Shown here one piece after another: positions 8,962 through 17,637 of a stretch of 64,000 nucleotides of DNA. Made by a program: the position numbers and the translations under genes. The notes under the pieces were generated by a model. It worked only from the letters and a program-made list of their open reading frames with translations. It was not told where the DNA came from and ran no database searches. The number at the start of each line of letters is the position of its first letter. Position 1 is the first letter of the stretch. The DNA is taken from assembly GCA_038235165.1 (NCBI GenBank), contig JBBSUG010000011.1, positions 62,001-126,000 of the forward strand. Direction: 5' to 3'. Source of the stretch: GCA-002050365 sp038235165. Lineage in GTDB: Bacteria; Acidobacteriota; Blastocatellia; Pyrinomonadales; Pyrinomonadaceae.

Positions 8962-9648
8962 ATGAGCGACCACACATACAATTACGACGAACAACAGCCG
9001 TTTGCCGCCGCCGAATTTGCCGAAAATCCTGAACCGCGCTGCCCGTGCGTTTTGCTGCTCGACACTTCCGGTTCGATGCAGGGCGATTCGATTGACGAAT
9101 TAAATCACGGGCTGCACTTGTTTCGTGAAGAGCTTTTCGGCGATTCGCTGAGTATGAAGCGCGTCGAAATCGCCGTCATTACGTTCGGACCTGTCGCGGT
9201 GATGCAGGATTTCGTCACCGCCGATCAATTTCGCCCGCTCAAACTCGAAGCCGCCGGTGACACGCCGCTCGGTGCCGCCGTCGGGCGCGGTCTGAATCTT
9301 TTGAAACAGCGCAAGGAGATTTTGCGCTCGAACGGCATCAAACTTTTTCGCCCGTGGATTTTTTTGATGACCGACGGTGCGCCGACCGATTCCTGGCAGC
9401 ATTTACCGCAAATCATCCGGGCGGGCGAAGAAAGCAAATCTTATTCGTTTTTCGCGCTCGGCGTGCAGAATGCTGATTTTAATGTTTTACGGCAGCTTGC
9501 CGTCCGCGAACCGCTGAAATTGAGCGGCATGCGCTTTCAAGAATTCTTTTTGTGGCTGTCGGCATCGCTGAAAAATGTCTCGCGCTCGACTCCCGGCGAC
9601 ACGGTGGCGATTCCCGATTACAAACCTTACGGGTGGGCGGACGTTTAA
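8962..9648 (+). CDS. von Willebrand A domain protein (YegL / TerY-P type)
   Basis: Soluble single-domain vWA protein of 228 residues. The metal-ion-dependent adhesion site is intact: DTSGSMQGDS (D34, S36, S38), a threonine in GDTPLGAAVG and MTDGAPTDSW. This fold binds protein partners through a divalent cation. The stop codon overlaps the ATG of the next gene (TAATG), so it is translationally coupled to a PP2C phosphatase, and a protein kinase follows. That gene set matches the E. coli yegL-yegK-yegI arrangement and the 'TerY-P' triads described with tellurium-resistance-type stress systems. The vWA protein is likely the effector or target whose state is set by kinase and phosphatase; this is inference. 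Confidence 0.88.
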   Translation: MSDHTYNYDEQQPFAAAEFAENPEPRCPCVLLLDTSGSMQGDSIDELNHGLHLFREELFGDSLSMKRVEIAVITFGPVAVMQDFVTADQFRPLKLEAAGDTPLGAAVGRGLNLLKQRKEILRSNGIKLFRPWIFLMTDGAPTDSWQHLPQIIRAGEESKSYSFFALGVQNADFNVLRQLAVREPLKLSGMRFQEFFLWLSASLKNVSRSTPGDTVAIPDYKPYGWADV

Positions 9649-10442
9649 TGAACCGGGAACAATGGCGCGTCGCGCAGGCTTCGGTCATCGGCACGGCGCA
9701 CGTCAGCCAAAATACGGTGTGTCAAGACCGATTTTTGTGTCGCACGATTGAAACCGCGCACGGTGAAGTTTTGATCGCCGCCGTCGCCGACGGTGCGGGC
9801 AGCACGACGCGGGGACAGCGCGGCGCGGAAATCGCCTGTGAAGTTTTCGCCGCGCAAATAAGTGAGTTTTTGAAATCGGCAAATGCTTCGGTCGCTTCAC
9901 TGACAAAGGAGTTCGGCAAACTGATGATCGGATTTTTACAGGAAAATATAAAAGCCGTCGCTGCGGAAGAAGGAAAACTGCTGCGCGAATTTGCCACGAC
10001 CTTCGTCGGCGCGGTGACGGGCGCGGGAGGCACGGCGTTTTATCAAATAGGTGACGGCGCGGCGGTTCTCTCCGCGAGCGGCGCACCGGAAAGCTATCGT
10101 TTTGGCATCGAACCGGCAGAATCCGAATATGTCAACACCACGGATTTCGTCACCGATGACGCGGCGGGTGAAAGATTGCGGTTTGCCTACATCGCCGAGC
10201 CGATTGAAGATTTGATTTTATTTTCCGACGGAATTTTCGCCGTTGCGGTCAATTATCAAACGATGAAGCCGCACGAACCGTTTCTAATGCCGATGATCGC
10301 GCCGCTCAGACTCGGGCGCGGCATTGAAGGATTAAACGAAAAACTCGAAAATTTTCTCGCGTCGCCCAAAACAAATGAAAAAACCGACGACGACAAAACG
10401 ATAATTTTAGCGTCGCGCCACAAGGCTGAAACCCGCACATAA
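9648..10442 (+). CDS. PP2C-family protein serine/threonine phosphatase (YegK type)
   Basis: 264 residues starting MNREQWRVAQASVIG; this ATG overlaps the vWA stop, which decides it over an in-frame ATG 96 bp upstream. Motifs of the metal-dependent PP2C fold: AHVSQNTVCQDRF, VADGAGSTTRGQRGAEIA (metal-binding Asp), FATTFVGAV, FYQIGDGAAVL and LILFSDGIFAVAV. It removes phosphate from Ser/Thr and is the expected opposing partner of the kinase encoded next. The last codons and stop (KAETRT) are formed by a degenerate copy of the ACCCGCAC...AAGGGTG hairpin repeat found intact at 27700-27762, so the C-terminus may have been reset by that insertion. Confidence 0.88.
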   Translation: MNREQWRVAQASVIGTAHVSQNTVCQDRFLCRTIETAHGEVLIAAVADGAGSTTRGQRGAEIACEVFAAQISEFLKSANASVASLTKEFGKLMIGFLQENIKAVAAEEGKLLREFATTFVGAVTGAGGTAFYQIGDGAAVLSASGAPESYRFGIEPAESEYVNTTDFVTDDAAGERLRFAYIAEPIEDLILFSDGIFAVAVNYQTMKPHEPFLMPMIAPLRLGRGIEGLNEKLENFLASPKTNEKTDDDKTIILASRHKAETRT

Positions 10443-10455
10443 GCAAGGGTGCCGG
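10429..10455. repeat. Degenerate half of the hairpin repeat at the phosphatase 3' end
   Basis: The stretch AAACCCGCACATAAGCAAGGGTG resembles one arm of the 27700-27762 hairpin (AAACCCGCACGAAGTAAGGGTG). It supplies the stop codon of the upstream gene. Confidence 0.5.
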
Positions 10456-10486
10456 TGTTATTTGTTGGTTTTTAGTTTTTGATTTC

Positions 10487-10521
10487 AATCTGGAATTTGG
10501 AGTTTGGAATCTGGAATTTGC
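10487..10521 (+). repeat. Five-unit heptamer array touching the kinase start codon
   Basis: Units are AATCTGG, AATTTGG, AGTTTGG, AATCTGG, AATTTGC. It ends three bases before the kinase ATG. The last GGAA lies about eight bases before that ATG and is the only purine-rich ribosome-site candidate, so the repeat may provide the ribosome binding site. Confidence 0.8.
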
Positions 10522-10524
10522 ATT

Positions 10525-13245
10525 ATGCCCGTGTTTTACGATAGTCAAAATCAATCTCACATATTGTCCGAACGCCTCGGCGGCGGCGGCGAAGGAACGG
10601 TTTACGCGTGTGAAGACGGCGAATTTGTCGCCAAAATTTACCACGAATCGCTGACGGAGGAAAAAGCCGAGAAACTGCTGTGGATGGCGGCGCACAAAAA
10701 CGAGCGGCTGTTAAAGGTTGCCGCGTGGGTCGTTGACGTACTGCGCGACGCGCCGGACGGGAAAATTGTCGGTTTTTTGATGCCGAACGTCAACGCCAAA
10801 GAAATCCACGAACTTTATTCGCTGAAGAGCCGCCGCGTTTATTTTCCCGACGCGACGTGGCATTTTCTCGTCCACACGGCGGCAAATCTCGCCCGCGCTT
10901 TTTACAATCTGCACCGTGATTTGCATATTATGGGCGATGTCAATCACGGCAACTGCGTCGTGATGCGCGACGGCACGGTTAAGTTAATTGACTGCGACAG
11001 TTACAGCATCAAAACCGACGAACTGCGCTACCCGTGCGAAGTCGGCGTGGCGACACATCTTGCGCCGGAATTGCAGGGTGTTAGTCTGCGCGACATCGAA
11101 CGCGAAAATAAACACGACAATTTCGGACTGGCGGTGATTATTTTTCAGCTTCTTTTTCTCGGCAGACACCCGTTCGCCGGAAATTATCTCGGCGACGAAG
11201 ACAAGTCGCTCGAAGACTGCATCCGCGAACTTCGTTTCGCTTACGGCGACAATGCGGCGCAGAAAAATGTTCGTCAGCCGCCCGGAACACTGCCGCTCGC
11301 CGCCGTTTCGCCGCGCATCGCGCTGATGTTCGAGCAGGCTTTTCTAACCGAAGACCGACCTGAACCGCGTGAGTGGATCGAGGCTCTCGAAGATTTGTCA
11401 AACAATCTGCAAACGTGTGATTTGCATCCGGGGCATCTTTATTTCAACGAACTGGAAAATTGTCCGTGGTGCGAAATTGAAACACAGACCGGTTTGATGC
11501 TGTTCCCGTTTGTCACGACGGGCGAACAACTTGGCGGCGACAAACCCTTTAATATCTTCACGGTTGAAAATTTGATCGCCAGTTTCGGCATTCAGAATAC
11601 GCTTCCCGCCAAATTGCCGCGTCCGGCAATAGTGCCGCCGTCTGCGGAAATGCTTGAAGACCGTACGGCTCGGCGCAGCACGGCTTGTATCATTGTCGCC
11701 GGTCATTTGTTCGCCGTGTTATTTATGAATTGGGCGTTTGGGGTCGGCGTGGCGTTGATGCTCGGAACGATTCTGGCTTTTTTCTTGATTAGGCTGCTCA
11801 GTGATACTTACTCGTCCATTCGCCAGCCGATTGAAGCGATGCTGGTTTCCAATCAAGGACAGTTGAAAAAGATTGAAAATGAAATAACCCGCACCGAACT
11901 GCCGCCGCTCATCGGTGAAAACTTGACTAAAATCAGAAGCAAGATCACCGCTTACCAAAATTTTCAGCACAGAAGCGTCAGCGAATTGAAAACGCTGCAA
12001 ACGAATGTTTCTCGTCGTGAATTTTATAAATACTTACATTCACAAAAGACAACCGACGCTCAAACTCTCGATGTCACCGAATTAGAACGGAAAATGCTGA
12101 CGGCGATTGGCGTTAAAACGGCGGCGGAAACTGACGAAGTTCGGCTGCGTCACTTTTATAAAGTTGATGATAAAACGATTCCGAAACTGCTCGAATGGCG
12201 CGAGCGGCTGATCGCCGATTTTGACACGGATGAAACTTCGGTCAAAAATATCAAAGCCGAACAGACGGAATTTATCACGCACACCGGCAACGAACGCCGT
12301 CACATCGAACGCGACATCGAACAGATTCTGATTCTGCTTCGCGCCGGTGCGGTGCATTTGAAAAGAGATCAGCAGATGCTGACGACCAAAGCAGATAATT
12401 TAACAAAACAAATTTCGCAAGCTCAAACCGAACTGCAAACGGTCGGCAGCAGTATGCCCGCAATCTTTGCACTGATTTTAATCACTTTATTTGTGCCGAT
12501 ATCGGGCATTTTCACGGCGCAGCACAACGAGCATCAAAATGTTTCGCAGTTCAAAACACCGGACGGGATTATATCTTCATCCGACGCGCCGCCGATGCCG
12601 AAAAATGCTGCTGTCAAATCTAATCTTCCGGGCGAAAACATGACCGACGCGGAAATCGCTGATTTGTCTAAACCGGAACGAACGAGTTTGGCAGAAATTT
12701 TCTATGACAAAGCGGTTTCATACAATTACGACGGTATTAACCGTTTCGAAGCCGAACGGTTCAGCCGCCAAGCGATTCGGTTCGCTCCCGATCAACCGCG
12801 TTTTCTCAACCAACTCGCCTATGCGCTTTACGGTCAGCAGGACTACACCGATTCGCTCGGGTATTTGGATCGGTCATTAAAGCTGGATAAGGAAAACAAC
12901 GAAACCAAAATTTTTATTGCGATGAATTACCTGGCGGTTAATGATTTCAAGGATACCGTCAAAATTCTCAACGAAGTCATCAAAAAAGAACCTAATTCAT
13001 TTGAAGCCCATTACAGTCTCGGATTAGCCTTTAACGGTCTCAAAAACTATCGGGCGGCGGCAGATGTTTTTCGCCGCGCCGCTGAAATTAAACCGGCTGA
13101 TGCGGATATACATTATCAGTTGGGCGTGTGTCTCTATAAACTGAACAAAACGCAGGAATGGCGGAACGAATATAATATTTTGCTGAGAACAAACGAGAAA
13201 TTGGCGCGAAAACTTATGAGCAAAACCGACATTACCGTTCAATAA
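10525..13245 (+). CDS. Membrane-bound protein kinase with zinc-knuckle, HhH and TPR domains (YegI-like)
   Basis: 906 residues from MPVFYDSQN. An eukaryotic-like kinase domain fills about 12-290: glycine loop LGGGGEGTV, lysine in VAKIYH (K37), catalytic GDVNHGN (D138) and metal Asp in LIDCDSY (D156/D158), the YegI-style variant of HRD and DFG. A Cys/His cluster with CPWCE (C313, C316) follows. Two membrane segments lie at about 385-424, then a coiled coil and a helix-hairpin-helix-like stretch (LTAIGVKTAAETDEVR...LLEWRERL, 524-563). Another membrane helix lies at 644-666, and at least four TPR-like repeats occupy 705-900. The TPR part is not in E. coli YegI. Third gene of the vWA/PP2C/kinase operon; it probably senses or scaffolds at the membrane. 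A minor start seven codons upstream falls inside the heptamer array and is unlikely. Confidence 0.87.
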   Translation: MPVFYDSQNQSHILSERLGGGGEGTVYACEDGEFVAKIYHESLTEEKAEKLLWMAAHKNERLLKVAAWVVDVLRDAPDGKIVGFLMPNVNAKEIHELYSLKSRRVYFPDATWHFLVHTAANLARAFYNLHRDLHIMGDVNHGNCVVMRDGTVKLIDCDSYSIKTDELRYPCEVGVATHLAPELQGVSLRDIERENKHDNFGLAVIIFQLLFLGRHPFAGNYLGDEDKSLEDCIRELRFAYGDNAAQKNVRQPPGTLPLAAVSPRIALMFEQAFLTEDRPEPREWIEALEDLSNNLQTCDLHPGHLYFNELENCPWCEIETQTGLMLFPFVTTGEQLGGDKPFNIFTVENLIASFGIQNTLPAKLPRPAIVPPSAEMLEDRTARRSTACIIVAGHLFAVLFMNWAFGVGVALMLGTILAFFLIRLLSDTYSSIRQPIEAMLVSNQGQLKKIENEITRTELPPLIGENLTKIRSKITAYQNFQHRSVSELKTLQTNVSRREFYKYLHSQKTTDAQTLDVTELERKMLTAIGVKTAAETDEVRLRHFYKVDDKTIPKLLEWRERLIADFDTDETSVKNIKAEQTEFITHTGNERRHIERDIEQILILLRAGAVHLKRDQQMLTTKADNLTKQISQAQTELQTVGSSMPAIFALILITLFVPISGIFTAQHNEHQNVSQFKTPDGIISSSDAPPMPKNAAVKSNLPGENMTDAEIADLSKPERTSLAEIFYDKAVSYNYDGINRFEAERFSRQAIRFAPDQPRFLNQLAYALYGQQDYTDSLGYLDRSLKLDKENNETKIFIAMNYLAVNDFKDTVKILNEVIKKEPNSFEAHYSLGLAFNGLKNYRAAADVFRRAAEIKPADADIHYQLGVCLYKLNKTQEWRNEYNILLRTNEKLARKLMSKTDITVQ

Positions 13246-13254
13246 ATTAGCAGA

Positions 13255-13279
13255 GAGGACGGGAGTTTTCCACGTCCTC
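13255..13279. terminator. Weak hairpin after the kinase gene
   Basis: GAGGACG and CGTCCTC pair across an 11-base loop, ten bases after the kinase stop. There is no strong T-run, so a factor-independent terminator is doubtful. It lies between convergent genes. Confidence 0.35.
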
Positions 13280-13322
13280 ATCTTGTCACTAAAATAATTT
13301 CAGGCTGCCCGAATTACTGAAA

Positions 13323-14549
13323 TCACATCAGCCGAGCCGTATCGCGGGCGATCAATAGTTCTTCATTAGTTGGAATCACATAAATTGCGGGTCGTGAATT
13401 TTCCGCGCTGATAATTCCTTCGCGTCCGCCCGTGAAATCTTCGTTGTTTTCTTCATTCAAACGAACGCCGAACCATTTCAGGTTTTCGCAAATCAGGCGG
13501 CGAACGTGCGGTGAGTTTTCGCCGATGCCGCCCGCGAAAATTATTGCATCCGCGCCGTTCATCGCGGCTAAGTATGCGCCGATGTATTTAGCGGCGCGGT
13601 AGCAGAAGATTTCGATAGCGAGCAGGGCGCGGCGGTCTTCGTTTTCGACGGCTTCGGCGACGAGTTCGCGCATATCGTTGGTCAAGCCGGAAATGCCGAG
13701 AAGTCCCGACTGCTTGTTTAATAAACTTTCGACTTCCTGCACCGACAATCCTTCTTTTGACGAAATAAATTCGACGATTGCCGCGTCCAAATCGCCGGAG
13801 CGCGTTCCCATCACCAAACCTTCGAGCGGCGTGAGTCCCATCGAAGTATCAATCGAATTGCCGCCCTTGATCGCCGCGATGGAACAGCCGTTGCCGAGAT
13901 GCAGAGTGATAATGTTGACGTTTTCGCGCGGCATTTCGCTGATAGTGCGGTAGCGATAAGCGACATAGCGGTGCGATGTGCCGTGAAAACCGTAGCGGCG
14001 GATTTTGTGGCGGCGGTAAAACTGATACGGAACGGCGTAAAGATAAGATTTTTCCGGCAGGGTTTGGTGAAAAGCCGTATCGAAAACGGCGACTTGCGGC
14101 AAGCCTCTGCCGAAAATTTCGCGGGCGGCGTTGATGCCTTTGATATTCGCCGGATTATGCAGCGGCGCAAGTTCGATGCAGTCTTCGATGCCGCGCAAAA
14201 CTTCGTCCGTGATAATTGCCGACGCCGTAAATTTTTCGCCGCCGTGAACGACGCGATGCCCGACGGCGTGAATATCCGCGAGGCTCGTTATTTCTTCGAT
14301 TTCCGATGCTTCCGATGCAATCCAGCGGACAATCATTTCGACCGCCGATTTTATATCCCTAACAGGCGCGGCTGAACGCTGCGGCTGTTTGCCTTCGGCA
14401 GTCAAAGTAATAATCGCCGCGCCGCCAATGCGTTCGATCTGCCCGTGCGCCAAACGCTTGTCGGAATTAGCCGCGATGCGCTCCAAATCAGTCGCAATCA
14501 ATTGAAATTTGAGCGACGAACTGCCGCAGTTTAAGACGAGAATATTCAT
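13323..14549 (-). CDS. ackA: Acetate kinase
   Basis: Interconverts acetyl phosphate + ADP with acetate + ATP. Full length (408 residues) with the family signatures: MNILVLNCGSSSLKFQL, GHRVVHGGEKFT, FDTAFHQTLP, YGFHGTSHRYV, HLGNGCSIAAIKGG, TPLEGLVMGTRSGDLD and FAGGIGENSPHVR. It is the last gene of a minus-strand run with phosphoketolase and a small unknown gene. Phosphoketolase makes acetyl phosphate directly, so this pair conserves one ATP per acetyl unit without phosphotransacetylase, which is absent from the window. Confidence 0.97.
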   Translation of the reverse strand: MNILVLNCGSSSLKFQLIATDLERIAANSDKRLAHGQIERIGGAAIITLTAEGKQPQRSAAPVRDIKSAVEMIVRWIASEASEIEEITSLADIHAVGHRVVHGGEKFTASAIITDEVLRGIEDCIELAPLHNPANIKGINAAREIFGRGLPQVAVFDTAFHQTLPEKSYLYAVPYQFYRRHKIRRYGFHGTSHRYVAYRYRTISEMPRENVNIITLHLGNGCSIAAIKGGNSIDTSMGLTPLEGLVMGTRSGDLDAAIVEFISSKEGLSVQEVESLLNKQSGLLGISGLTNDMRELVAEAVENEDRRALLAIEIFCYRAAKYIGAYLAAMNGADAIIFAGGIGENSPHVRRLICENLKWFGVRLNEENNEDFTGGREGIISAENSRPAIYVIPTNEELLIARDTARLM

Positions 14550-14588
14550 CGGATTATATTAGAATCAAGTCAGCCTTCGCGCTTTGAT

Positions 14589-14963
14589 TTAAAAAGAAAC
14601 ATTGTTGGAATATTCTTTGCCTCTATCATCAACGAGATAGGCTTCGACAGCAATCTTTTTGTTGGACTTAAGGAAAATTTCAGTTCTAAACTCCCGAACC
14701 GTTTCTATATTTGCGCCGGATTCCTGAAAATGTTTTGAAAGCTGAACCTTGTAATCTTCAATGCTCTTGAGAAATCTTTGAGGCAAGTCTGTTTGAGCTT
14801 TAGAATCTGGAATCCAAGGAATTATAAGTCGCGCACCATTGGCTTTTCGCGCGAGTTGACGAAGGTCGTCAATAACATAACCATCATCTACATAATTCAT
14901 AAAAATTACAAAAGTATGAAAAAGATTATGAGCGATTGATTTCAGGATTTTGTATTTCATCAC
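14589..14963 (-). CDS. Unrecognised 124-residue protein between xfp and ackA
   Basis: Small soluble protein with no signal peptide or membrane helix. The N-terminal half has HTFVIFMNYVDDGYVIDDLRQLARKANGARLIIPWIP, and the C-terminal half is charged. The fold looks alpha/beta, with a strand (HTFVIFMN), a helix (DDLRQLARKA) and a second strand (ARLIIPW), but I recognise no family. It is more AT-rich than its neighbours. It sits 57 bp after xfp and 39 bp before ackA on the same strand, so it is probably co-transcribed with them. Either a late insertion into the operon or an accessory factor would fit; nothing in the sequence decides. Confidence 0.65.
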   Translation of the reverse strand: MMKYKILKSIAHNLFHTFVIFMNYVDDGYVIDDLRQLARKANGARLIIPWIPDSKAQTDLPQRFLKSIEDYKVQLSKHFQESGANIETVREFRTEIFLKSNKKIAVEAYLVDDRGKEYSNNVSF

Positions 14964-15020
14964 ACAAGATTATAAATTCAATTTTCCTCTAATGAGAAAT
15001 ACCTAAGTTTATCTAGGGTT

Positions 15021-17411
15021 TCAAAATCTTTGATAACTCCATTTCCAGTCTTTGATTTCCGGCAGATCGTCGCCGTATTCGCGGATGTATTGTTTGTGTT
15101 CGAGCAGGCGGTCACGCATTTCCTGTTTGGCGTGCGCGCCGATGGCGGCGAGTTTCGGGACGCGTTCGATGACATCCATCACGAGATGAAAACGGTCGAG
15201 ATCGTTGAGGACAACCATATCGAACGGCGTGGTCGTCGTGCCTTCTTCCTTATAGCCGCGAACGTGGATGTTGCCGTGATTTTTGCGCTTGTAGGTCAGG
15301 CGATGAATCAGCCACGGGTAGCCGTGATACGCGAAAATTACGGGCTTGTCGGTAGTAAAAAGCGAATCGAAATCCGCGTCGGACAATCCGTGCGGATGTT
15401 CGGTTGCGGACTGGAGTGTCATCAGATCAACGACGTTGACGACTCGAATTTTTAAATCGGGAAACTTACGGCGCAGAATGTCCGTCGCCGCGAGAATTTC
15501 GAGCGTCGGCACATCTCCGGCGCAAGCCATCACGACATCGGGTTCAACACCGTCGTCATTGCTTGCCCAATCCCAGATTCCCAAACCCGCCGTGCAGTGT
15601 TTGATCGCTTCGTCCATCGTCAGAAATTGCAGCGCGGGCTGTTTTCCGGCGACGATGACATTGACGTAGTTGCGGCTTCGCAGACAATGATCGGTGACGG
15701 ACAACAGCGTGTTCGCGTCGGGCGGCAGATAAACGCGGACGACTTCGGCTTTTTTGTTCATTACGTGGTCAATAAATCCGGGGTCTTGGTGCGAAAAACC
15801 GTTGTGATCCTGCCGCCAGACGTGTGACGAAAGCAGATAATTGAGCGATGCAATTGGTCGCCGCCACGGAATATGGCGCGTCGTTTTGAGCCATTTCGCG
15901 TGCTGGTTGAACATCGAATCAATGATGTGAATAAACGCTTCGTAACACGAAAAAAATCCGTGTCTGCCCGTCAGCAGATAACCTTCGAGCCAGCCCTGAC
16001 ACAGATGCTCGCTCAAAACTTCCATCACGCGCCCGTCGGTCGAGAGATGATCGTCGAACGGCAGAATTCCTTCCGTCCAGATACGGTCGGATGCGTCGAG
16101 AATCGCGTTCAGGCGGTTGGAAGCTGTTTCGTCGGGACCGAAGACGCGAAAGTTTTGCGCGTCCGAATTTAGTTTCATCACGTCGCGCAGAAATTTCCCC
16201 GTTTCGCGCGTCGCTTCGGCTTCGATGGTCGCGGGTTTTGGAACTTCGACCGCGTAATCGCAGAAATTCGGCATCAACAAATTTTTCAAAAGCTCGCCGC
16301 CGTTCGTGTGCGGATTCGCGCTCATCCGCTTGGTGCCGAGCGGCGCGAGTTCCGCTAATTCCGCGATCAATTTGCCGGTTTCATCAAATAATTCTTCGGG
16401 TTTATACGACCGCATCCATTCTTCCAACTGCCGCAGATGTTCGGGATTTTTCGCTAAATTAGCGAGCGGAACCTGATGCGAGCGAAACGAATTTTCAGCG
16501 GGCAAACCGTCAACGAATTTCGGTCCCGTCCAGCCTTTTGGGCTTCGCAGAACGATCATCGGATACATCGGTCTTTGCGAAAAACCGTTTTCCCGCGCGT
16601 CCGTCTGAATCGCTTTGATTTGCGTGAAAACTTCGTCCAGAGTTTCCGCCATCAAACGGTGCATTTCTTCAGGGTCGTCGCCTTCGACGTAAAACGGCTG
16701 GTGTCCGTAACCTTTCAGCAAATTGTCCAATTCTTCGTGGCTCATCCTTGCTAAAACGGTTGGGTTGGCGATTTTGTAGCCGTTCAAATGCAGAATCGGC
16801 AAAACAATTCCGTCACGCGCCGGATTGACGAATTTATTGGAATGCCAGCTCGCCGCGAGTGCGCCGGTCTCCGCTTCGCCGTCGCCGATGACGCAGGCGG
16901 CGACGAGATCGGGATTATCGAAAACCGCGCCGTAAGCGTGGAGCAGCGAATAACCGAGTTCGCCGCCCTCGTGAATCGAACCTGGCGTTTCCGGCGCGAC
17001 GTGGCTCGGAATGCCGCCGGGAAACGAAAACTGTTTGAACAACTTACGCATTCCGATTTCGTCCTGCGAGATGTTCGGATAAACTTCCGAATAAGTGCCT
17101 TCAAGATAAGTATTCGCCACGATTCCCGGTCCGCCGTGTCCGGGACCGCAAATGTAAATCACATTCAAATCATCGCGTTTGATGACCCGATTTAGATGTG
17201 CGTAAATAAAATTCAAGCCCGGCGTTGTTCCCCAATGTCCGAGCAGTCGCGGCTTGGTGTGTTCGATTTTTAACGGCTCGCGAAGCATCGCATTATCGAG
17301 CAAATAAATCTGCCCAACCGACAGATAATTCGCCGCCCGCCAGTAAGCGTTGATGAGCCGAGTTTCTTCTGTCTTTAGCGTTAAGATAGGTGTTTTATTA
17401 ATTTCGTTCAT
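15021..17411 (-). CDS. xfp: Xylulose-5-phosphate / fructose-6-phosphate phosphoketolase
   Basis: TPP-dependent enzyme that cleaves xylulose-5-P (or fructose-6-P) with phosphate to acetyl phosphate and a triose or tetrose phosphate. Its 796 residues match the family. Seen motifs: LLGHWGTTPGLNFIYAHLNR, CGPGHGGPGIVANTYLEG, the FPGGIPSHVAPETPGSIHEG signature, the TPP-Mg motif GDGEAETGALAASWHSNKF and LHLNGYKIANPT. The C-terminus ends DWKWSYQRF. Dual or single substrate range cannot be told from sequence. It heads a minus-strand unit with a 124-residue unknown gene and ackA, giving a short route from pentose or hexose phosphate to acetate and ATP. Confidence 0.97.
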   Translation of the reverse strand: MNEINKTPILTLKTEETRLINAYWRAANYLSVGQIYLLDNAMLREPLKIEHTKPRLLGHWGTTPGLNFIYAHLNRVIKRDDLNVIYICGPGHGGPGIVANTYLEGTYSEVYPNISQDEIGMRKLFKQFSFPGGIPSHVAPETPGSIHEGGELGYSLLHAYGAVFDNPDLVAACVIGDGEAETGALAASWHSNKFVNPARDGIVLPILHLNGYKIANPTVLARMSHEELDNLLKGYGHQPFYVEGDDPEEMHRLMAETLDEVFTQIKAIQTDARENGFSQRPMYPMIVLRSPKGWTGPKFVDGLPAENSFRSHQVPLANLAKNPEHLRQLEEWMRSYKPEELFDETGKLIAELAELAPLGTKRMSANPHTNGGELLKNLLMPNFCDYAVEVPKPATIEAEATRETGKFLRDVMKLNSDAQNFRVFGPDETASNRLNAILDASDRIWTEGILPFDDHLSTDGRVMEVLSEHLCQGWLEGYLLTGRHGFFSCYEAFIHIIDSMFNQHAKWLKTTRHIPWRRPIASLNYLLSSHVWRQDHNGFSHQDPGFIDHVMNKKAEVVRVYLPPDANTLLSVTDHCLRSRNYVNVIVAGKQPALQFLTMDEAIKHCTAGLGIWDWASNDDGVEPDVVMACAGDVPTLEILAATDILRRKFPDLKIRVVNVVDLMTLQSATEHPHGLSDADFDSLFTTDKPVIFAYHGYPWLIHRLTYKRKNHGNIHVRGYKEEGTTTTPFDMVVLNDLDRFHLVMDVIERVPKLAAIGAHAKQEMRDRLLEHKQYIREYGDDLPEIKDWKWSYQRF

Positions 17412-17417
17412 TGTTTT

Positions 17418-17587
17418 TTATCGCTGCAAATCGTGTTTTTCTTCCGCGCCGCGCTTTCGCAGTTTAGCCGCAAGATACGGCGCGAAAATCATAAGGAAAT
17501 CCAGAAAGTTTCCCGCGCCAGCTTTTTTACATCGTCCCAACCAAAGATTTTTCCGACGAAGCCGCGTAAATCGAATAAAATTTTCAT
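17418..17587 (-). pseudogene. Possible frameshifted remnant of a small gene
   Basis: One frame starts with an ATG and reads MKILFDLRGFVGKIFGWDD before stopping after 32 codons. An overlapping frame continues as FLDFLMIFAPYLAAKLRKRGAEEKH to a stop at the left end. Joined by a single frameshift the two would give a short protein of about 55 residues with a hydrophobic middle. I do not recognise the family and there is no clear ribosome site. The remaining part of this gap shows nothing else. Confidence 0.25.
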
Positions 17588-17637
17588 GACAAACTTGAGT
17601 TCGGTTTATTGTTTTCGCTATCCTCGTCCGTCCCGTT

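Noticed and set aside
10487..10521. Iteron-type replication or partition site
   Set aside because: The same heptamer arrays recur at many gene ends and inside genes with no replication gene nearby.
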